From Phytopythium helicoides (lineage: Eukaryota; Oomycota; Peronosporomycetes; Pythiales; Pythiaceae): a stretch of DNA of 64,000 nt. This document shows positions 44,456 to 56,712 of this stretch, piece after piece. The notes beneath the pieces were generated by a model that saw nothing but the letters and a program-made list of their open reading frames with translations, ran no database searches and was not told the origin of the DNA. The stretch covers positions 144,501 through 208,500 of the forward strand of contig JANFNE010000076.1 in NCBI GenBank assembly GCA_024867545.1, given 5' to 3'. How positions within the stretch are numbered: position 1 is the stretch's first letter; each line of letters opens with the position of its first letter. The position numbers were made by a program, and so were the translations under genes.

Positions 44456-44954
44456 TATCTTTTTCTTCTTCTTTTTTCTTCTTTTTTCTTCTTCTTCTTC
44501 TTCTCTCGTGTTGTGTTGTGTTGTTTTGTTTTGTGTTCTCTTTCGTGTCTGGTTTCTCATTTTCCCTTTTCCCTTTTCCGTTTTCCGTTTTCCGTTTTCC
44601 GTTTTCCGTTTTGCGTCATTCTTTGCACAGACACGCCATCCGATCTGATCTGATCCGATGGATATTCCGCTTTGATTCGATTTGATTTGATCCAACTCGA
44701 CTCGATTTGGCTCGATTTGGCTCGATTTGGCTTGGTTCGACTCGGTTCGACTCGGTTCGACTCGGTTCGACTCGATTCGACTCGGATCAACTCGGATCAA
44801 GTCGGGTTGAATTGGAGGGGATTGAAGTGGGTTGTAGTGGAATGGAATTGTTTGGCGTGGGGTTGGTTTGAGAGGCGTGGTGTGGTGTGGTGTGGTGTGT
44901 GTGTAGTGTGGCGTGTTGTTAGTAGTGTGTGTGTTAGTTGGTGGTTTTTCAAGT

Positions 44955-45027
44955 TCCCAGATAGTCTAGGTGGTTAGGATAGCTGGCTCTCACCCAGCAG
45001 ACCCGGGTTCGAGTCCCGGTCTGGGAA
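44955..45027 (+). tRNA. tRNA-Glu-CUC: tRNA-Glu(CUC), copy 8
   Basis: Identical to copy 1. Spacer type A with the extra decamer; next copy after 568 bp. Confidence 0.97.
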
Positions 45028-45522
45028 TATCTTTTTCTTCTTCTTTTTTCTTCTTTTTTCTTCTTCTTCTTCTTCTCTCGTGTTGTGTTGTGTTGTTTTG
45101 TTTTGTGTTCTCTTTCGTGTCTGGTTTCTCATTTTCCCTTTTCCGTTTTCCGTTTTCCGTTTTCCGTTTTGCGTCATTCTTTGCACAGACACGCCATCCG
45201 ATCTGATCTGATCCGATGGATATTCCGCTTTGATTCGATTTGATTTGATCCAACTCGACTCGATTTGGCTCGATTTGGCTCGATTTGGCTTGGTTCGACT
45301 CGGTTCGACTCGGTTCGACTCGGTTCGACTCGGTTCGACTCGATTCGACTCGGATCAACTCGGATCAAGTCGGGTTGAATTGGAGGGGATTGAAGTGGGT
45401 TGTAGTGGAATGGAATTGTTTGGCGTGGGGTTGGTTTGAGAGGCGTGGTGTGGTGTGGTGTGGTGTGTGTGTAGTGTGGCGTGTTGTTAGTAGTGTGTGT
45501 GTTAGTTGGTGGTTTTTCAAGT

Positions 45523-45595
45523 TCCCAGATAGTCTAGGTGGTTAGGATAGCTGGCTCTCACCCAGCAGACCCGGGTTCGAGTCCCGGTCTGGGAA
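45523..45595 (+). tRNA. tRNA-Glu-CUC: tRNA-Glu(CUC), copy 9
   Basis: Identical to copy 1. Spacer type A with a private change (GGGAATTGAAG near 45950); next copy after 565 bp. Confidence 0.97.
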
Positions 45596-46087
45596 TATCT
45601 TTTTCTTCTTCTTTTTTCTTCTTTTTTCTTCTTCTTCTTCTTCTCTCGTGTTGTGTTGTGTTGTGTTGTTTTGTGTTCTCTTTCGTGTCTGGTTTCTCAT
45701 TTTCCCTTTTCCCTTTTCCGTTTTCCGTTTTCCGTTTTCCGTTTTGCGTCATTCTTTGCACAGACACGCCATCCGATCTGATCTGATCCGATGGATATTC
45801 CGCTTTGATTCGATTTGATTTGATCCAACTCGACTCGATTTGGCTCGATTTGGCTCGATTTGGCTTGGTTCGACTCGGTTCGACTCGGTTCGACTCGGTT
45901 CGACTCGATTCGACTCGGATCAACTCGGATCAAGTCGGGTTGAATTGGAGGGAATTGAAGTGGGTTGTAGTGGAATGGAATTGTTTGGCGTGGGGTTGGT
46001 TTGAGAGGCGTGGTGTGGTGTGGTGTGGTGTGTGTGTAGTGTGGCGTGTTGTTAGTAGTGTGTGTGTTAGTTGGTGGTTTTTCAAGT

Positions 46088-46160
46088 TCCCAGATAGTCT
46101 AGGTGGTTAGGATAGCTGGCTCTCACCCAGCAGACCCGGGTTCGAGTCCCGGTCTGGGAA
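46088..46160 (+). tRNA. tRNA-Glu-CUC: tRNA-Glu(CUC), copy 10
   Basis: Identical to copy 1. First of five consecutive 558-bp type A units. Confidence 0.97.
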
Positions 46161-46645
46161 TATCTTTTTCTTCTTCTTTTTTCTTCTTTTTTCTTCTTCT
46201 TCTTCTTCTCTCGTGTTGTGTTGTGTTGTTTTGTTTTGTGTTCTCTTTCGTGTCTGGTTTCTCATTTTCCCTTTTCCCTTTTCCGTTTTCCGTTTTCCGT
46301 TTTGCGTCATTCTTTGCACAGACACGCCATCCGATCTGATCTGATCCGATGGATATTCCGCTTTGATTCGATTTGATTTGATCCAACTCGACTCGATTTG
46401 GCTCGATTTGGCTCGATTTGGCTTGGTTCGACTCGGTTCGACTCGGTTCGACTCGGTTCGACTCGATTCGACTCGGATCAACTCGGATCAAGTCGGGTTG
46501 AATTGGAGGGGATTGAAGTGGGTTGTAGTGGAATGGAATTGTTTGGCGTGGGGTTGGTTTGAGAGGCGTGGTGTGGTGTGGTGTGGTGTGTGTGTAGTGT
46601 GGCGTGTTGTTAGTAGTGTGTGTGTTAGTTGGTGGTTTTTCAAGT

Positions 46646-46718
46646 TCCCAGATAGTCTAGGTGGTTAGGATAGCTGGCTCTCACCCAGCAGACCCGGGTT
46701 CGAGTCCCGGTCTGGGAA
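46646..46718 (+). tRNA. tRNA-Glu-CUC: tRNA-Glu(CUC), copy 11
   Basis: Identical to copy 1. Type A, 558-bp unit. Confidence 0.97.
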
Positions 46719-47203
46719 TATCTTTTTCTTCTTCTTTTTTCTTCTTTTTTCTTCTTCTTCTTCTTCTCTCGTGTTGTGTTGTGTTGTTTTGTTTTGTGTT
46801 CTCTTTCGTGTCTGGTTTCTCATTTTCCCTTTTCCCTTTTCCGTTTTCCGTTTTCCGTTTTGCGTCATTCTTTGCACAGACACGCCATCCGATCTGATCT
46901 GATCCGATGGATATTCCGCTTTGATTCGATTTGATTTGATCCAACTCGACTCGATTTGGCTCGATTTGGCTCGATTTGGCTTGGTTCGACTCGGTTCGAC
47001 TCGGTTCGACTCGGTTCGACTCGATTCGACTCGGATCAACTCGGATCAAGTCGGGTTGAATTGGAGGGGATTGAAGTGGGTTGTAGTGGAATGGAATTGT
47101 TTGGCGTGGGGTTGGTTTGAGAGGCGTGGTGTGGTGTGGTGTGGTGTGTGTGTAGTGTGGCGTGTTGTTAGTAGTGTGTGTGTTAGTTGGTGGTTTTTCA
47201 AGT

Positions 47204-47276
47204 TCCCAGATAGTCTAGGTGGTTAGGATAGCTGGCTCTCACCCAGCAGACCCGGGTTCGAGTCCCGGTCTGGGAA
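47204..47276 (+). tRNA. tRNA-Glu-CUC: tRNA-Glu(CUC), copy 12
   Basis: Identical to copy 1. Type A, 558-bp unit. Confidence 0.97.
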
Positions 47277-47761
47277 TATCTTTTTCTTCTTCTTTTTTCT
47301 TCTTTTTTCTTCTTCTTCTTCTTCTCTCGTGTTGTGTTGTGTTGTTTTGTTTTGTGTTCTCTTTCGTGTCTGGTTTCTCATTTTCCCTTTTCCCTTTTCC
47401 GTTTTCCGTTTTCCGTTTTGCGTCATTCTTTGCACAGACACGCCATCCGATCTGATCTGATCCGATGGATATTCCGCTTTGATTCGATTTGATTTGATCC
47501 AACTCGACTCGATTTGGCTCGATTTGGCTCGATTTGGCTTGGTTCGACTCGGTTCGACTCGGTTCGACTCGGTTCGACTCGATTCGACTCGGATCAACTC
47601 GGATCAAGTCGGGTTGAATTGGAGGGGATTGAAGTGGGTTGTAGTGGAATGGAATTGTTTGGCGTGGGGTTGGTTTGAGAGGCGTGGTGTGGTGTGGTGT
47701 GGTGTGTGTGTAGTGTGGCGTGTTGTTAGTAGTGTGTGTGTTAGTTGGTGGTTTTTCAAGT

Positions 47762-47834
47762 TCCCAGATAGTCTAGGTGGTTAGGATAGCTGGCTCTCAC
47801 CCAGCAGACCCGGGTTCGAGTCCCGGTCTGGGAA
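47762..47834 (+). tRNA. tRNA-Glu-CUC: tRNA-Glu(CUC), copy 13
   Basis: Identical to copy 1. Type A, 558-bp unit; the TTTTCC block carries one more CCG and one fewer CCC than copy 12. Confidence 0.97.
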
Positions 47835-48319
47835 TATCTTTTTCTTCTTCTTTTTTCTTCTTTTTTCTTCTTCTTCTTCTTCTCTCGTGTTGTGTTGTGT
47901 TGTTTTGTTTTGTGTTCTCTTTCGTGTCTGGTTTCTCATTTTCCCTTTTCCGTTTTCCGTTTTCCGTTTTCCGTTTTGCGTCATTCTTTGCACAGACACG
48001 CCATCCGATCTGATCTGATCCGATGGATATTCCGCTTTGATTCGATTTGATTTGATCCAACTCGACTCGATTTGGCTCGATTTGGCTCGATTTGGCTTGG
48101 TTCGACTCGGTTCGACTCGGTTCGACTCGGTTCGACTCGATTCGACTCGGATCAACTCGGATCAAGTCGGGTTGAATTGGAGGGGATTGAAGTGGGTTGT
48201 AGTGGAATGGAATTGTTTGGCGTGGGGTTGGTTTGAGAGGCGTGGTGTGGTGTGGTGTGGTGTGTGTGTAGTGTGGCGTGTTGTTAGTAGTGTGTGTGTT
48301 AGTTGGTGGTTTTTCAAGT

Positions 48320-48392
48320 TCCCAGATAGTCTAGGTGGTTAGGATAGCTGGCTCTCACCCAGCAGACCCGGGTTCGAGTCCCGGTCTGGGAA
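48320..48392 (+). tRNA. tRNA-Glu-CUC: tRNA-Glu(CUC), copy 14
   Basis: Identical to copy 1. Last of the uninterrupted type A run; 558-bp unit. Confidence 0.97.
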
Positions 48393-48877
48393 TATCTTTT
48401 TCTTCTTCTTTTTTCTTCTTTTTTCTTCTTCTTCTTCTTCTCTCGTGTTGTGTTGTGTTGTTTTGTTTTGTGTTCTCTTTCGTGTCTGGTTTCTCATTTT
48501 CCCTTTTCCGTTTTCCGTTTTCCGTTTTCCGTTTTGCGTCATTCTTTGCACAGACACGCCATCCGATCTGATCTGATCCGATGGATATTCCGCTTTGATT
48601 CGATTTGATTTGATCCAACTCGACTCGATTTGGCTCGATTTGGCTCGATTTGGCTTGGTTCGACTCGGTTCGACTCGGTTCGACTCGGTTCGACTCGATT
48701 CGACTCGGATCAACTCGGATCAAGTCGGGTTGAATTGGAGGGGATTGAAGTGGGTTGTAGTGGAATGGAATTGTTTGGCGTGGGGTTGGTTTGAGAGGCG
48801 TGGTGTGGTGTGGTGTGGTGTGTGTGTAGTGTGGCGTGTTGTTAGTAGTGTGTGTGTTAGTTGGTGGTTTTTCAAGT

Positions 48878-48950
48878 TCCCAGATAGTCTAGGTGGTTAG
48901 GATAGCTGGCTCTCACCCAGCAGACCCGGGTTCGAGTCCCGGTCTGGGAA
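48878..48950 (+). tRNA. tRNA-Glu-CUC: tRNA-Glu(CUC), copy 15
   Basis: Identical to copy 1. First type B spacer, with the lengthened CTT tract; next copy after 568 bp. Confidence 0.97.
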
Positions 48951-49445
48951 TATCTTTTTCTTCTTCTTTTTTCTTCTTTTTTCTTCTTCTTTTTTCTTCT
49001 TTTTTCTTCTTCTTCTTCTTCTCTCGTGTTGTGTTGTGTTGTTTTGTTTTGTGTTCTCTTTCGTGTCTGGTTTCTCATTTTCCGTTTTCCGTTTTCCGTT
49101 TTGCGTTTTGCGTCATTCTTTGCACAGACACGCCATCCGATCTGATCTGATCCGATGGATATTCCGCTTTGATTCGATTTGATTTGATCCAACTCGACTC
49201 GATTTGGCTCGGTTCGACTTGGTTCGACTCGGTTCGACTCGGTTCGACTCGGATCAACTCGGATCAACTCGGATCAAGTCGGATCAAGTCGATTCGATTG
49301 AATTGGAGGGGAGTGAAGTGGGTTGTAGTGGAATGGAATTGTTTGGCGTGGGGTTGGTTTGAGAGGCGTGGTGTGGTGTGGTGTGGTGTGTGTGTAGTGT
49401 GGCGTGTTGTTAGTAGTGTGTGTGTTAGTTGGTGGTTTTTCAAGT

Positions 49446-49518
49446 TCCCAGATAGTCTAGGTGGTTAGGATAGCTGGCTCTCACCCAGCAGACCCGGGTT
49501 CGAGTCCCGGTCTGGGAA
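49446..49518 (+). tRNA. tRNA-Glu-CUC: tRNA-Glu(CUC), copy 16
   Basis: Identical to copy 1. Type B; the CTT tract lacks T6 runs; next copy after 538 bp. Confidence 0.97.
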
Positions 49519-49983
49519 TATCTTTTTCTTCTTCTTTCTTCTTCTTCTTCTTCTTCTTCTCTCGTGTTGTGTTGTGTTGTTTTGTTTTGTGTTTTCTTTC
49601 GTGTCTGGTTTCTCATTTTCCCTTTTCCCTTTTCCGTTTTGCGTTTTGCGTCATTCTTTGCACAGACACGCCATCCGATCTGATCTGATCCGATGGATAT
49701 TCCGCTTTGATTCGATTTGATTTGATCCAACTCGACTCGATTTGGCTCGGTTCGACTTGGTTCGACTCGGTTCGACTCGGTTCGACTCGGATCAACTCGG
49801 ATCAACTCGGATCAACTCGGATCAAGTCGATTGGATTGAATTGGAGGGGAGTGAAGTGGGTTGTAGTGGAATGGAATTGTTTGGCGTGGGGTTGGTTTGA
49901 GAGGCGTGGTGTGGTGTGGTGTGGTGTGTGTGTAGTGTGGCGTGTTGTTAGTAGTGTGTGTGTTAGTTGGTGGTTTTTCAAGT

Positions 49984-50056
49984 TCCCAGATAGTCTAGGT
50001 GGTTAGGATAGCTGGCTCTCACCCAGCAGACCCGGGTTCGAGTCCCGGTCTGGGAA
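49984..50056 (+). tRNA. tRNA-Glu-CUC: tRNA-Glu(CUC), copy 17
   Basis: Identical to copy 1. Type B with GGATATTTCGC in place of GGATATTCCGC; next copy after 540 bp. Confidence 0.97.
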
Positions 50057-50523
50057 TATCTTTTTCTTCTTCTTTTTTCTTCTTTTTTCTTCTTCTTCTT
50101 CTTCTCTCGTGTTGTGTTGTGTTGTTTTGTGTTCTCTTTCGTGTCTGGTTTCTCATTTTCCCTTTTCCGTTTTCCGTTTTCCGTTTTGCGTCATTCTTTG
50201 CACAGACACGCCATCCGATCTGATCTGATCCGATGGATATTTCGCTTTGATTCGATTTGATTTGATCCAACTCGACTCGATTTGGCTCGGTTCGACTTGG
50301 TTCGACTCGGTTCGACTCGGTTCGACTCGGATCAACTCGGATCAACTCGGATCAACTCGGATCAAGTCGATTGGATTGAATTGGAGGGGAGTGAAGTGGG
50401 TTGTAGTGGAATGGAATTGTTTGGCGTGGGGTTGGTTTGAGAGGCGTGGTGTGGTGTGGTGTGGTGTGTGTGTAGTGTGGCGTGTTGTTAGTAGTGTGTG
50501 TGTTAGTTGGTGGTTTTTCAAGT

Positions 50524-50596
50524 TCCCAGATAGTCTAGGTGGTTAGGATAGCTGGCTCTCACCCAGCAGACCCGGGTTCGAGTCCCGGTCTGGGAA
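50524..50596 (+). tRNA. tRNA-Glu-CUC: tRNA-Glu(CUC), copy 18
   Basis: Identical to copy 1. The spacer returns to type A; next copy after 541 bp. Confidence 0.97.
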
Positions 50597-51064
50597 TATC
50601 TTTTTCTTCTTCTTTTTTCTTCTTCTTCTTCTTCTCTCGTGTTGTGTTGTGTTGTTTTGTTTTGTGTTCTCTTTCGTGTCTGGTTTCTCATTTTCCCTTT
50701 TCCGTTTTCCGTTTTCCGTTTTGCGTCATTCTTTGCACAGACACGCCATCCGATCTGATCTGATCCGATGGATATTCCGCTTTGATTCGATTTGATTTGA
50801 TCCAACTCGACTCGATTTGGCTCGATTTGGCTCGATTTGGCTTGGTTCGACTCGGTTCGACTCGGTTCGACTCGGTTCGACTCGATTCGACTCGGATCAA
50901 CTCGGATCAAGTCGGGTTGAATTGGAGGGGATTGAAGTGGGTTGTAGTGGAATGGAATTGTTTGGCGTGGGGTTGGTTTGAGAGGCGTGGTGTGGTGTGG
51001 TGTGGTGTGTGTGTAGTGTGGCGTGTTGTTAGTAGTGTGTGTGTTAGTTGGTGGTTTTTCAAGT

Positions 51065-51137
51065 TCCCAGATAGTCTAGGTGGTTAGGATAGCTGGCTCT
51101 CACCCAGCAGACCCGGGTTCGAGTCCCGGTCTGGGAA
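51065..51137 (+). tRNA. tRNA-Glu-CUC: tRNA-Glu(CUC), copy 19
   Basis: Identical to copy 1. Type A; next copy after 574 bp. The leader of the following copy has one extra GT. Confidence 0.97.
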
Positions 51138-51638
51138 TATCTTTTTCTTCTTCTTTTTTCTTCTTTTTTCTTCTTCTTCTTCTTCTCTCGTGTTGTGTTG
51201 TGTTGTGTTGTTTTGTGTTCTCTTTCGTGTCTGGTTTCTCATTTTCCCTTTTCCCTTTTCCGTTTTCCGTTTTCCGTTTTCCGTTTTCCGTTTTGCGTCA
51301 TTCTTTGCACAGACACGCCATCCGATCTGATCTGATCCGATGGATATTCCGCTTTGATTCGATTTGATTTGATCCAACTCGACTCGATTTGGCTCGATTT
51401 GGCTCGATTTGGCTTGGTTCGACTCGGTTCGACTCGGTTCGACTCGGTTCGACTCGATTCGACTCGGATCAACTCGGATCAAGTCGGGTTGAATTGGAGG
51501 GGATTGAAGTGGGTTGTAGTGGAATGGAATTGTTTGGCGTGGGGTTGGTTTGAGAGGCGTGGTGTGGTGTGGTGTGGTGTGTGTGTAGTGTGGCGTGTTG
51601 TTAGTAGTGTGTGTGTGTTAGTTGGTGGTTTTTCAAGT

Positions 51639-51711
51639 TCCCAGATAGTCTAGGTGGTTAGGATAGCTGGCTCTCACCCAGCAGACCCGGGTTCGAGTCC
51701 CGGTCTGGGAA
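51639..51711 (+). tRNA. tRNA-Glu-CUC: tRNA-Glu(CUC), copy 20
   Basis: Identical to copy 1. Preceded by the extra GT; type A with the lengthened CTT tract; next copy after 581 bp. Confidence 0.97.
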
Positions 51712-52219
51712 TATCTTTTTCTTCTTCTTTTTTCTTCTTTTTTCTTCTTCTTTTTTCTTCTTTTTTCTTCTTCTTCTTCTTCTCTCGTGTTGTGTTGTGT
51801 TGTTTTGTTTTGTGTTCTCTTTCGTGTCTGGTTTCTCATTTTCCCTTTTCCGTTTTCCGTTTTCCGTTTTCCGTTTTGCGTCATTCTTTGCACAGACACG
51901 CCATCCGATCTGATCTGATCCGATGGATATTCCGCTTTGATTCGATTTGATTTGATCCAACTCGACTCGATTTGGCTCGATTTGGCTCGATTTGGCTTGG
52001 TTCGACTCGGTTCGACTCGGTTCGACTCGGTTCGACTCGATTCGACTCGGATCAACTCGGATCAAGTCGGGTTGAATTGGAGGGGATTGAAGTGGGTTGT
52101 AGTGGAATGGAATTGTTTGGCGTGGGGTTGGTTTGAGAGGCGTGGTGTGGTGTGGTGTGGTGTGTGTGTAGTGTGGCGTGTTGTTAGTAGTGTGTGTGTT
52201 AGTTGGTGGTTTTTCAAGT

Positions 52220-52292
52220 TCCCAGATAGTCTAGGTGGTTAGGATAGCTGGCTCTCACCCAGCAGACCCGGGTTCGAGTCCCGGTCTGGGAA
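52220..52292 (+). tRNA. tRNA-Glu-CUC: tRNA-Glu(CUC), copy 21
   Basis: Identical to copy 1. Type B with the lengthened CTT tract; next copy after 563 bp. Confidence 0.97.
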
Positions 52293-52782
52293 TATCTTTT
52301 TCTTCTTCTTTTTTCTTCTTTTTTCTTCTTCTTTTTTCTTCTTTTTTCTTCTTCTTCTTCTTCTCTCGTGTTGTGTTGTGTTGTTTTGTGTTCTCTTTCG
52401 TGTCTGGTTTCTCATTTTCCCTTTTCCGTTTTCCGTTTTCCGTTTTGCGTCATTCTTTGCACAGACACGCCATCCGATCTGATCTGATCCGATGGATATT
52501 CCGCTTTGATTCGATTTGATTTGATCCAACTCGACTCGATTTGGCTCGGTTCGACTTGGTTCGACTCGGTTCGACTCGGTTCGACTCGGATCAACTCGGA
52601 TCAACTCGGATCAAGTCGGATCAAGTCGATTCGATTGAATTGGAGGGGAGTGAAGTGGGTTGTAGTGGAATGGAATTGTTTGGCGTGGGGTTGGTTTGAG
52701 AGGCGTGGTGTGGTGTGGTGTGGTGTGTGTGTAGTGTGGCGTGTTGTTAGTAGTGTGTGTGTTAGTTGGTGGTTTTTCAAGT

Positions 52783-52855
52783 TCCCAGATAGTCTAGGTG
52801 GTTAGGATAGCTGGCTCTCACCCAGCAGACCCGGGTTCGAGTCCCGGTCTGGGAA
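52783..52855 (+). tRNA. tRNA-Glu-CUC: tRNA-Glu(CUC), copy 22
   Basis: Identical to copy 1. Last type A spacer in the window; next copy after 581 bp. Confidence 0.97.
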
Positions 52856-53363
52856 TATCTTTTTCTTCTTCTTTTTTCTTCTTTTTTCTTCTTCTTTTTT
52901 CTTCTTTTTTCTTCTTCTTCTTCTTCTCTCGTGTTGTGTTGTGTTGTTTTGTTTTGTGTTCTCTTTCGTGTCTGGTTTCTCATTTTCCCTTTTCCGTTTT
53001 CCGTTTTCCGTTTTCCGTTTTGCGTCATTCTTTGCACAGACACGCCATCCGATCTGATCTGATCCGATGGATATTCCGCTTTGATTCGATTTGATTTGAT
53101 CCAACTCGACTCGATTTGGCTCGATTTGGCTCGATTTGGCTTGGTTCGACTCGGTTCGACTCGGTTCGACTCGGTTCGACTCGATTCGACTCGGATCAAC
53201 TCGGATCAAGTCGGGTTGAATTGGAGGGGATTGAAGTGGGTTGTAGTGGAATGGAATTGTTTGGCGTGGGGTTGGTTTGAGAGGCGTGGTGTGGTGTGGT
53301 GTGGTGTGTGTGTAGTGTGGCGTGTTGTTAGTAGTGTGTGTGTTAGTTGGTGGTTTTTCAAGT

Positions 53364-53436
53364 TCCCAGATAGTCTAGGTGGTTAGGATAGCTGGCTCTC
53401 ACCCAGCAGACCCGGGTTCGAGTCCCGGTCTGGGAA
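53364..53436 (+). tRNA. tRNA-Glu-CUC: tRNA-Glu(CUC), copy 23
   Basis: Identical to copy 1. Type B with the lengthened CTT tract; 568 bp to the next, as after copy 15. Confidence 0.97.
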
Positions 53437-53931
53437 TATCTTTTTCTTCTTCTTTTTTCTTCTTTTTTCTTCTTCTTTTTTCTTCTTTTTTCTTCTTCTT
53501 CTTCTTCTCTCGTGTTGTGTTGTGTTGTTTTGTTTTGTGTTCTCTTTCGTGTCTGGTTTCTCATTTTCCCTTTTCCGTTTTCCGTTTTCCGTTTTGCGTC
53601 ATTCTTTGCACAGACACGCCATCCGATCTGATCTGATCCGATGGATATTCCGCTTTGATTCGATTTGATTTGATCCAACTCGACTCGATTTGGCTCGGTT
53701 CGACTTGGTTCGACTCGGTTCGACTCGGTTCGACTCGGATCAACTCGGATCAACTCGGATCAAGTCGGATCAAGTCGATTCGATTGAATTGGAGGGGAGT
53801 GAAGTGGGTTGTAGTGGAATGGAATTGTTTGGCGTGGGGTTGGTTTGAGAGGCGTGGTGTGGTGTGGTGTGGTGTGTGTGTAGTGTGGCGTGTTGTTAGT
53901 AGTGTGTGTGTTAGTTGGTGGTTTTTCAAGT

Positions 53932-54004
53932 TCCCAGATAGTCTAGGTGGTTAGGATAGCTGGCTCTCACCCAGCAGACCCGGGTTCGAGTCCCGGTCTG
54001 GGAA
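53932..54004 (+). tRNA. tRNA-Glu-CUC: tRNA-Glu(CUC), copy 24
   Basis: Identical to copy 1. Type B without T6 runs; 538 bp to the next, as after copy 16. Confidence 0.97.
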
Positions 54005-54469
54005 TATCTTTTTCTTCTTCTTTCTTCTTCTTCTTCTTCTTCTTCTCTCGTGTTGTGTTGTGTTGTTTTGTTTTGTGTTTTCTTTCGTGTCTGGTTTCTC
54101 ATTTTCCCTTTTCCGTTTTCCGTTTTCCGTTTTGCGTCATTCTTTGCACAGACACGCCATCCGATCTGATCTGATCCGATGGATATTCCGCTTTGATTCG
54201 ATTTGATTTGATCCAACTCGACTCGATTTGGCTCGGTTCGACTTGGTTCGACTCGGTTCGACTCGGTTCGACTCGGATCAACTCGGATCAACTCGGATCA
54301 ACTCGGATCAAGTCGATTGGATTGAATTGGAGGGGAGTGAAGTGGGTTGTAGTGGAATGGAATTGTTTGGCGTGGGGTTGGTTTGAGAGGCGTGGTGTGG
54401 TGTGGTGTGGTGTGTGTGTAGTGTGGCGTGTTGTTAGTAGTGTGTGTGTTAGTTGGTGGTTTTTCAAGT

Positions 54470-54542
54470 TCCCAGATAGTCTAGGTGGTTAGGATAGCTG
54501 GCTCTCACCCAGCAGACCCGGGTTCGAGTCCCGGTCTGGGAA
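54470..54542 (+). tRNA. tRNA-Glu-CUC: tRNA-Glu(CUC), copy 25
   Basis: Identical to copy 1. Type B; 540 bp to the next, as after copy 17. Confidence 0.97.
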
Positions 54543-55009
54543 TATCTTTTTCTTCTTCTTTTTTCTTCTTTTTTCTTCTTCTTCTTCTTCTCTCGTGTTG
54601 TGTTGTGTTGTTTTGTGTTCTCTTTCGTGTCTGGTTTCTCATTTTCCCTTTTCCGTTTTCCGTTTTGCGTTTTGCGTCATTCTTTGCACAGACACGCCAT
54701 CCGATCTGATCTGATCCGATGGATATTCCGCTTTGATTCGATTTGATTTGATCCAACTCGACTCGATTTGGCTCGGTTCGACTTGGTTCGACTCGGTTCG
54801 ACTCGGTTCGACTCGGATCAACTCGGATCAACTCGGATCAAGTCGGATCAAGTCGATTCGATTGAATTGGAGGGGAGTGAAGTGGGTTGTAGTGGAATGG
54901 AATTGTTTGGCGTGGGGTTGGTTTGAGAGGCGTGGTGTGGTGTGGTGTGGTGTGTGTGTAGTGTGGCGTGTTGTTAGTAGTGTGTGTGTTAGTTGGTGGT
55001 TTTTCAAGT

Positions 55010-55082
55010 TCCCAGATAGTCTAGGTGGTTAGGATAGCTGGCTCTCACCCAGCAGACCCGGGTTCGAGTCCCGGTCTGGGAA
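55010..55082 (+). tRNA. tRNA-Glu-CUC: tRNA-Glu(CUC), copy 26
   Basis: Identical to copy 1. Type B; next copy after 538 bp. Confidence 0.97.
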
Positions 55083-55547
55083 TATCTTTTTCTTCTTCTT
55101 TTTTCTTCTTCTTCTTCTTCTTCTCTCGTGTTGTGTTGTGTTGTTTTGTTTTGTGTTTTCTTTCGTGTCTGGTTTCTCATTTTCCCTTTTCCGTTTTCCG
55201 TTTTGCGTTTTGCGTCATTCTTTGCACAGACACGCCATCCGATCTGATCTGATCCGATGGATATTCCGCTTTGATTCGATTTGATTTGATCCAACTCGAC
55301 TCGATTTGGCTCGGTTCGACTTGGTTCGACTCGGTTCGACTCGGTTCGACTCGGATCAACTCGGATCAACTCGGATCAACTCGGATCAAGTCGATTGGAT
55401 TGAATTGGAGGGGAGTGAAGTGGGTTGTAGTGGAATGGAATTGTTTGGCGTGGGGTTGGTTTGAGAGGCGTGGTGTGGTGTGGTGTGGTGTGTGTGTAGT
55501 GTGGCGTGTTGTTAGTAGTGTGTGTGTTAGTTGGTGGTTTTTCAAGT

Positions 55548-55620
55548 TCCCAGATAGTCTAGGTGGTTAGGATAGCTGGCTCTCACCCAGCAGACCCGGG
55601 TTCGAGTCCCGGTCTGGGAA
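55548..55620 (+). tRNA. tRNA-Glu-CUC: tRNA-Glu(CUC), copy 27
   Basis: Identical to copy 1. Type B with the TTTCGC variant; next copy after 552 bp. Confidence 0.97.
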
Positions 55621-56099
55621 TATCTTTTTCTTCTTCTTTTTTCTTCTTTTTTCTTCTTCTTCTTCTTCTCTCGTGTTGTGTTGTGTTGTTTTGTTTTGTG
55701 TTCTCTTTCGTGTCTGGTTTCTCATTTTCCCTTTTCCGTTTTCCGTTTTCCGTTTTCCGTTTTGCGTCATTCTTTGCACAGACACGCCATCCGATCTGAT
55801 CTGATCCGATGGATATTTCGCTTTGATTCGATTTGATTTGATCCAACTCGACTCGATTTGGCTCGGTTCGACTTGGTTCGACTCGGTTCGACTCGGTTCG
55901 ACTCGGATCAACTCGGATCAACTCGGATCAAGTCGGATCAAGTCGATTGGATTGAATTGGAGGGGAGTGAAGTGGGTTGTAGTGGAATGGAATTGTTTGG
56001 CGTGGGGTTGGTTTGAGAGGCGTGGTGTGGTGTGGTGTGGTGTGTGTGTAGTGTGGCGTGTTGTTAGTAGTGTGTGTGTTAGTTGGTGGTTTTTCAAGT

Positions 56100-56172
56100 T
56101 CCCAGATAGTCTAGGTGGTTAGGATAGCTGGCTCTCACCCAGCAGACCCGGGTTCGAGTCCCGGTCTGGGAA
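56100..56172 (+). tRNA. tRNA-Glu-CUC: tRNA-Glu(CUC), copy 28
   Basis: Identical to copy 1. Type B with the TTTCGC variant and one GTGTT fewer; next copy after 540 bp. Confidence 0.97.
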
Positions 56173-56639
56173 TATCTTTTTCTTCTTCTTTTTTCTTCTT
56201 TTTTCTTCTTCTTCTTCTTCTCTCGTGTTGTGTTGTTTTGTTTTGTGTTCTCTTTCGTGTCTGGTTTCTCATTTTCCCTTTTCCGTTTTCCGTTTTGCGT
56301 TTTGCGTCATTCTTTGCACAGACACGCCATCCGATCTGATCTGATCCGATGGATATTTCGCTTTGATTCGATTTGATTTGATCCAACTCGACTCGATTTG
56401 GCTCGGTTCGACTTGGTTCGACTCGGTTCGACTCGGTTCGACTCGGATCAACTCGGATCAACTCGGATCAACTCGGATCAAGTCGATTGGATTGAATTGG
56501 AGGGGAGTGAAGTGGGTTGTAGTGGAATGGAATTGTTTGGCGTGGGGTTGGTTTGAGAGGCGTGGTGTGGTGTGGTGTGGTGTGTGTGTAGTGTGGCGTG
56601 TTGTTAGTAGTGTGTGTGTTAGTTGGTGGTTTTTCAAGT

Positions 56640-56712
56640 TCCCAGATAGTCTAGGTGGTTAGGATAGCTGGCTCTCACCCAGCAGACCCGGGTTCGAGTC
56701 CCGGTCTGGGAA
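56640..56712 (+). tRNA. tRNA-Glu-CUC: tRNA-Glu(CUC), copy 29
   Basis: Identical to copy 1. Type B; next copy after 535 bp. Confidence 0.97.
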
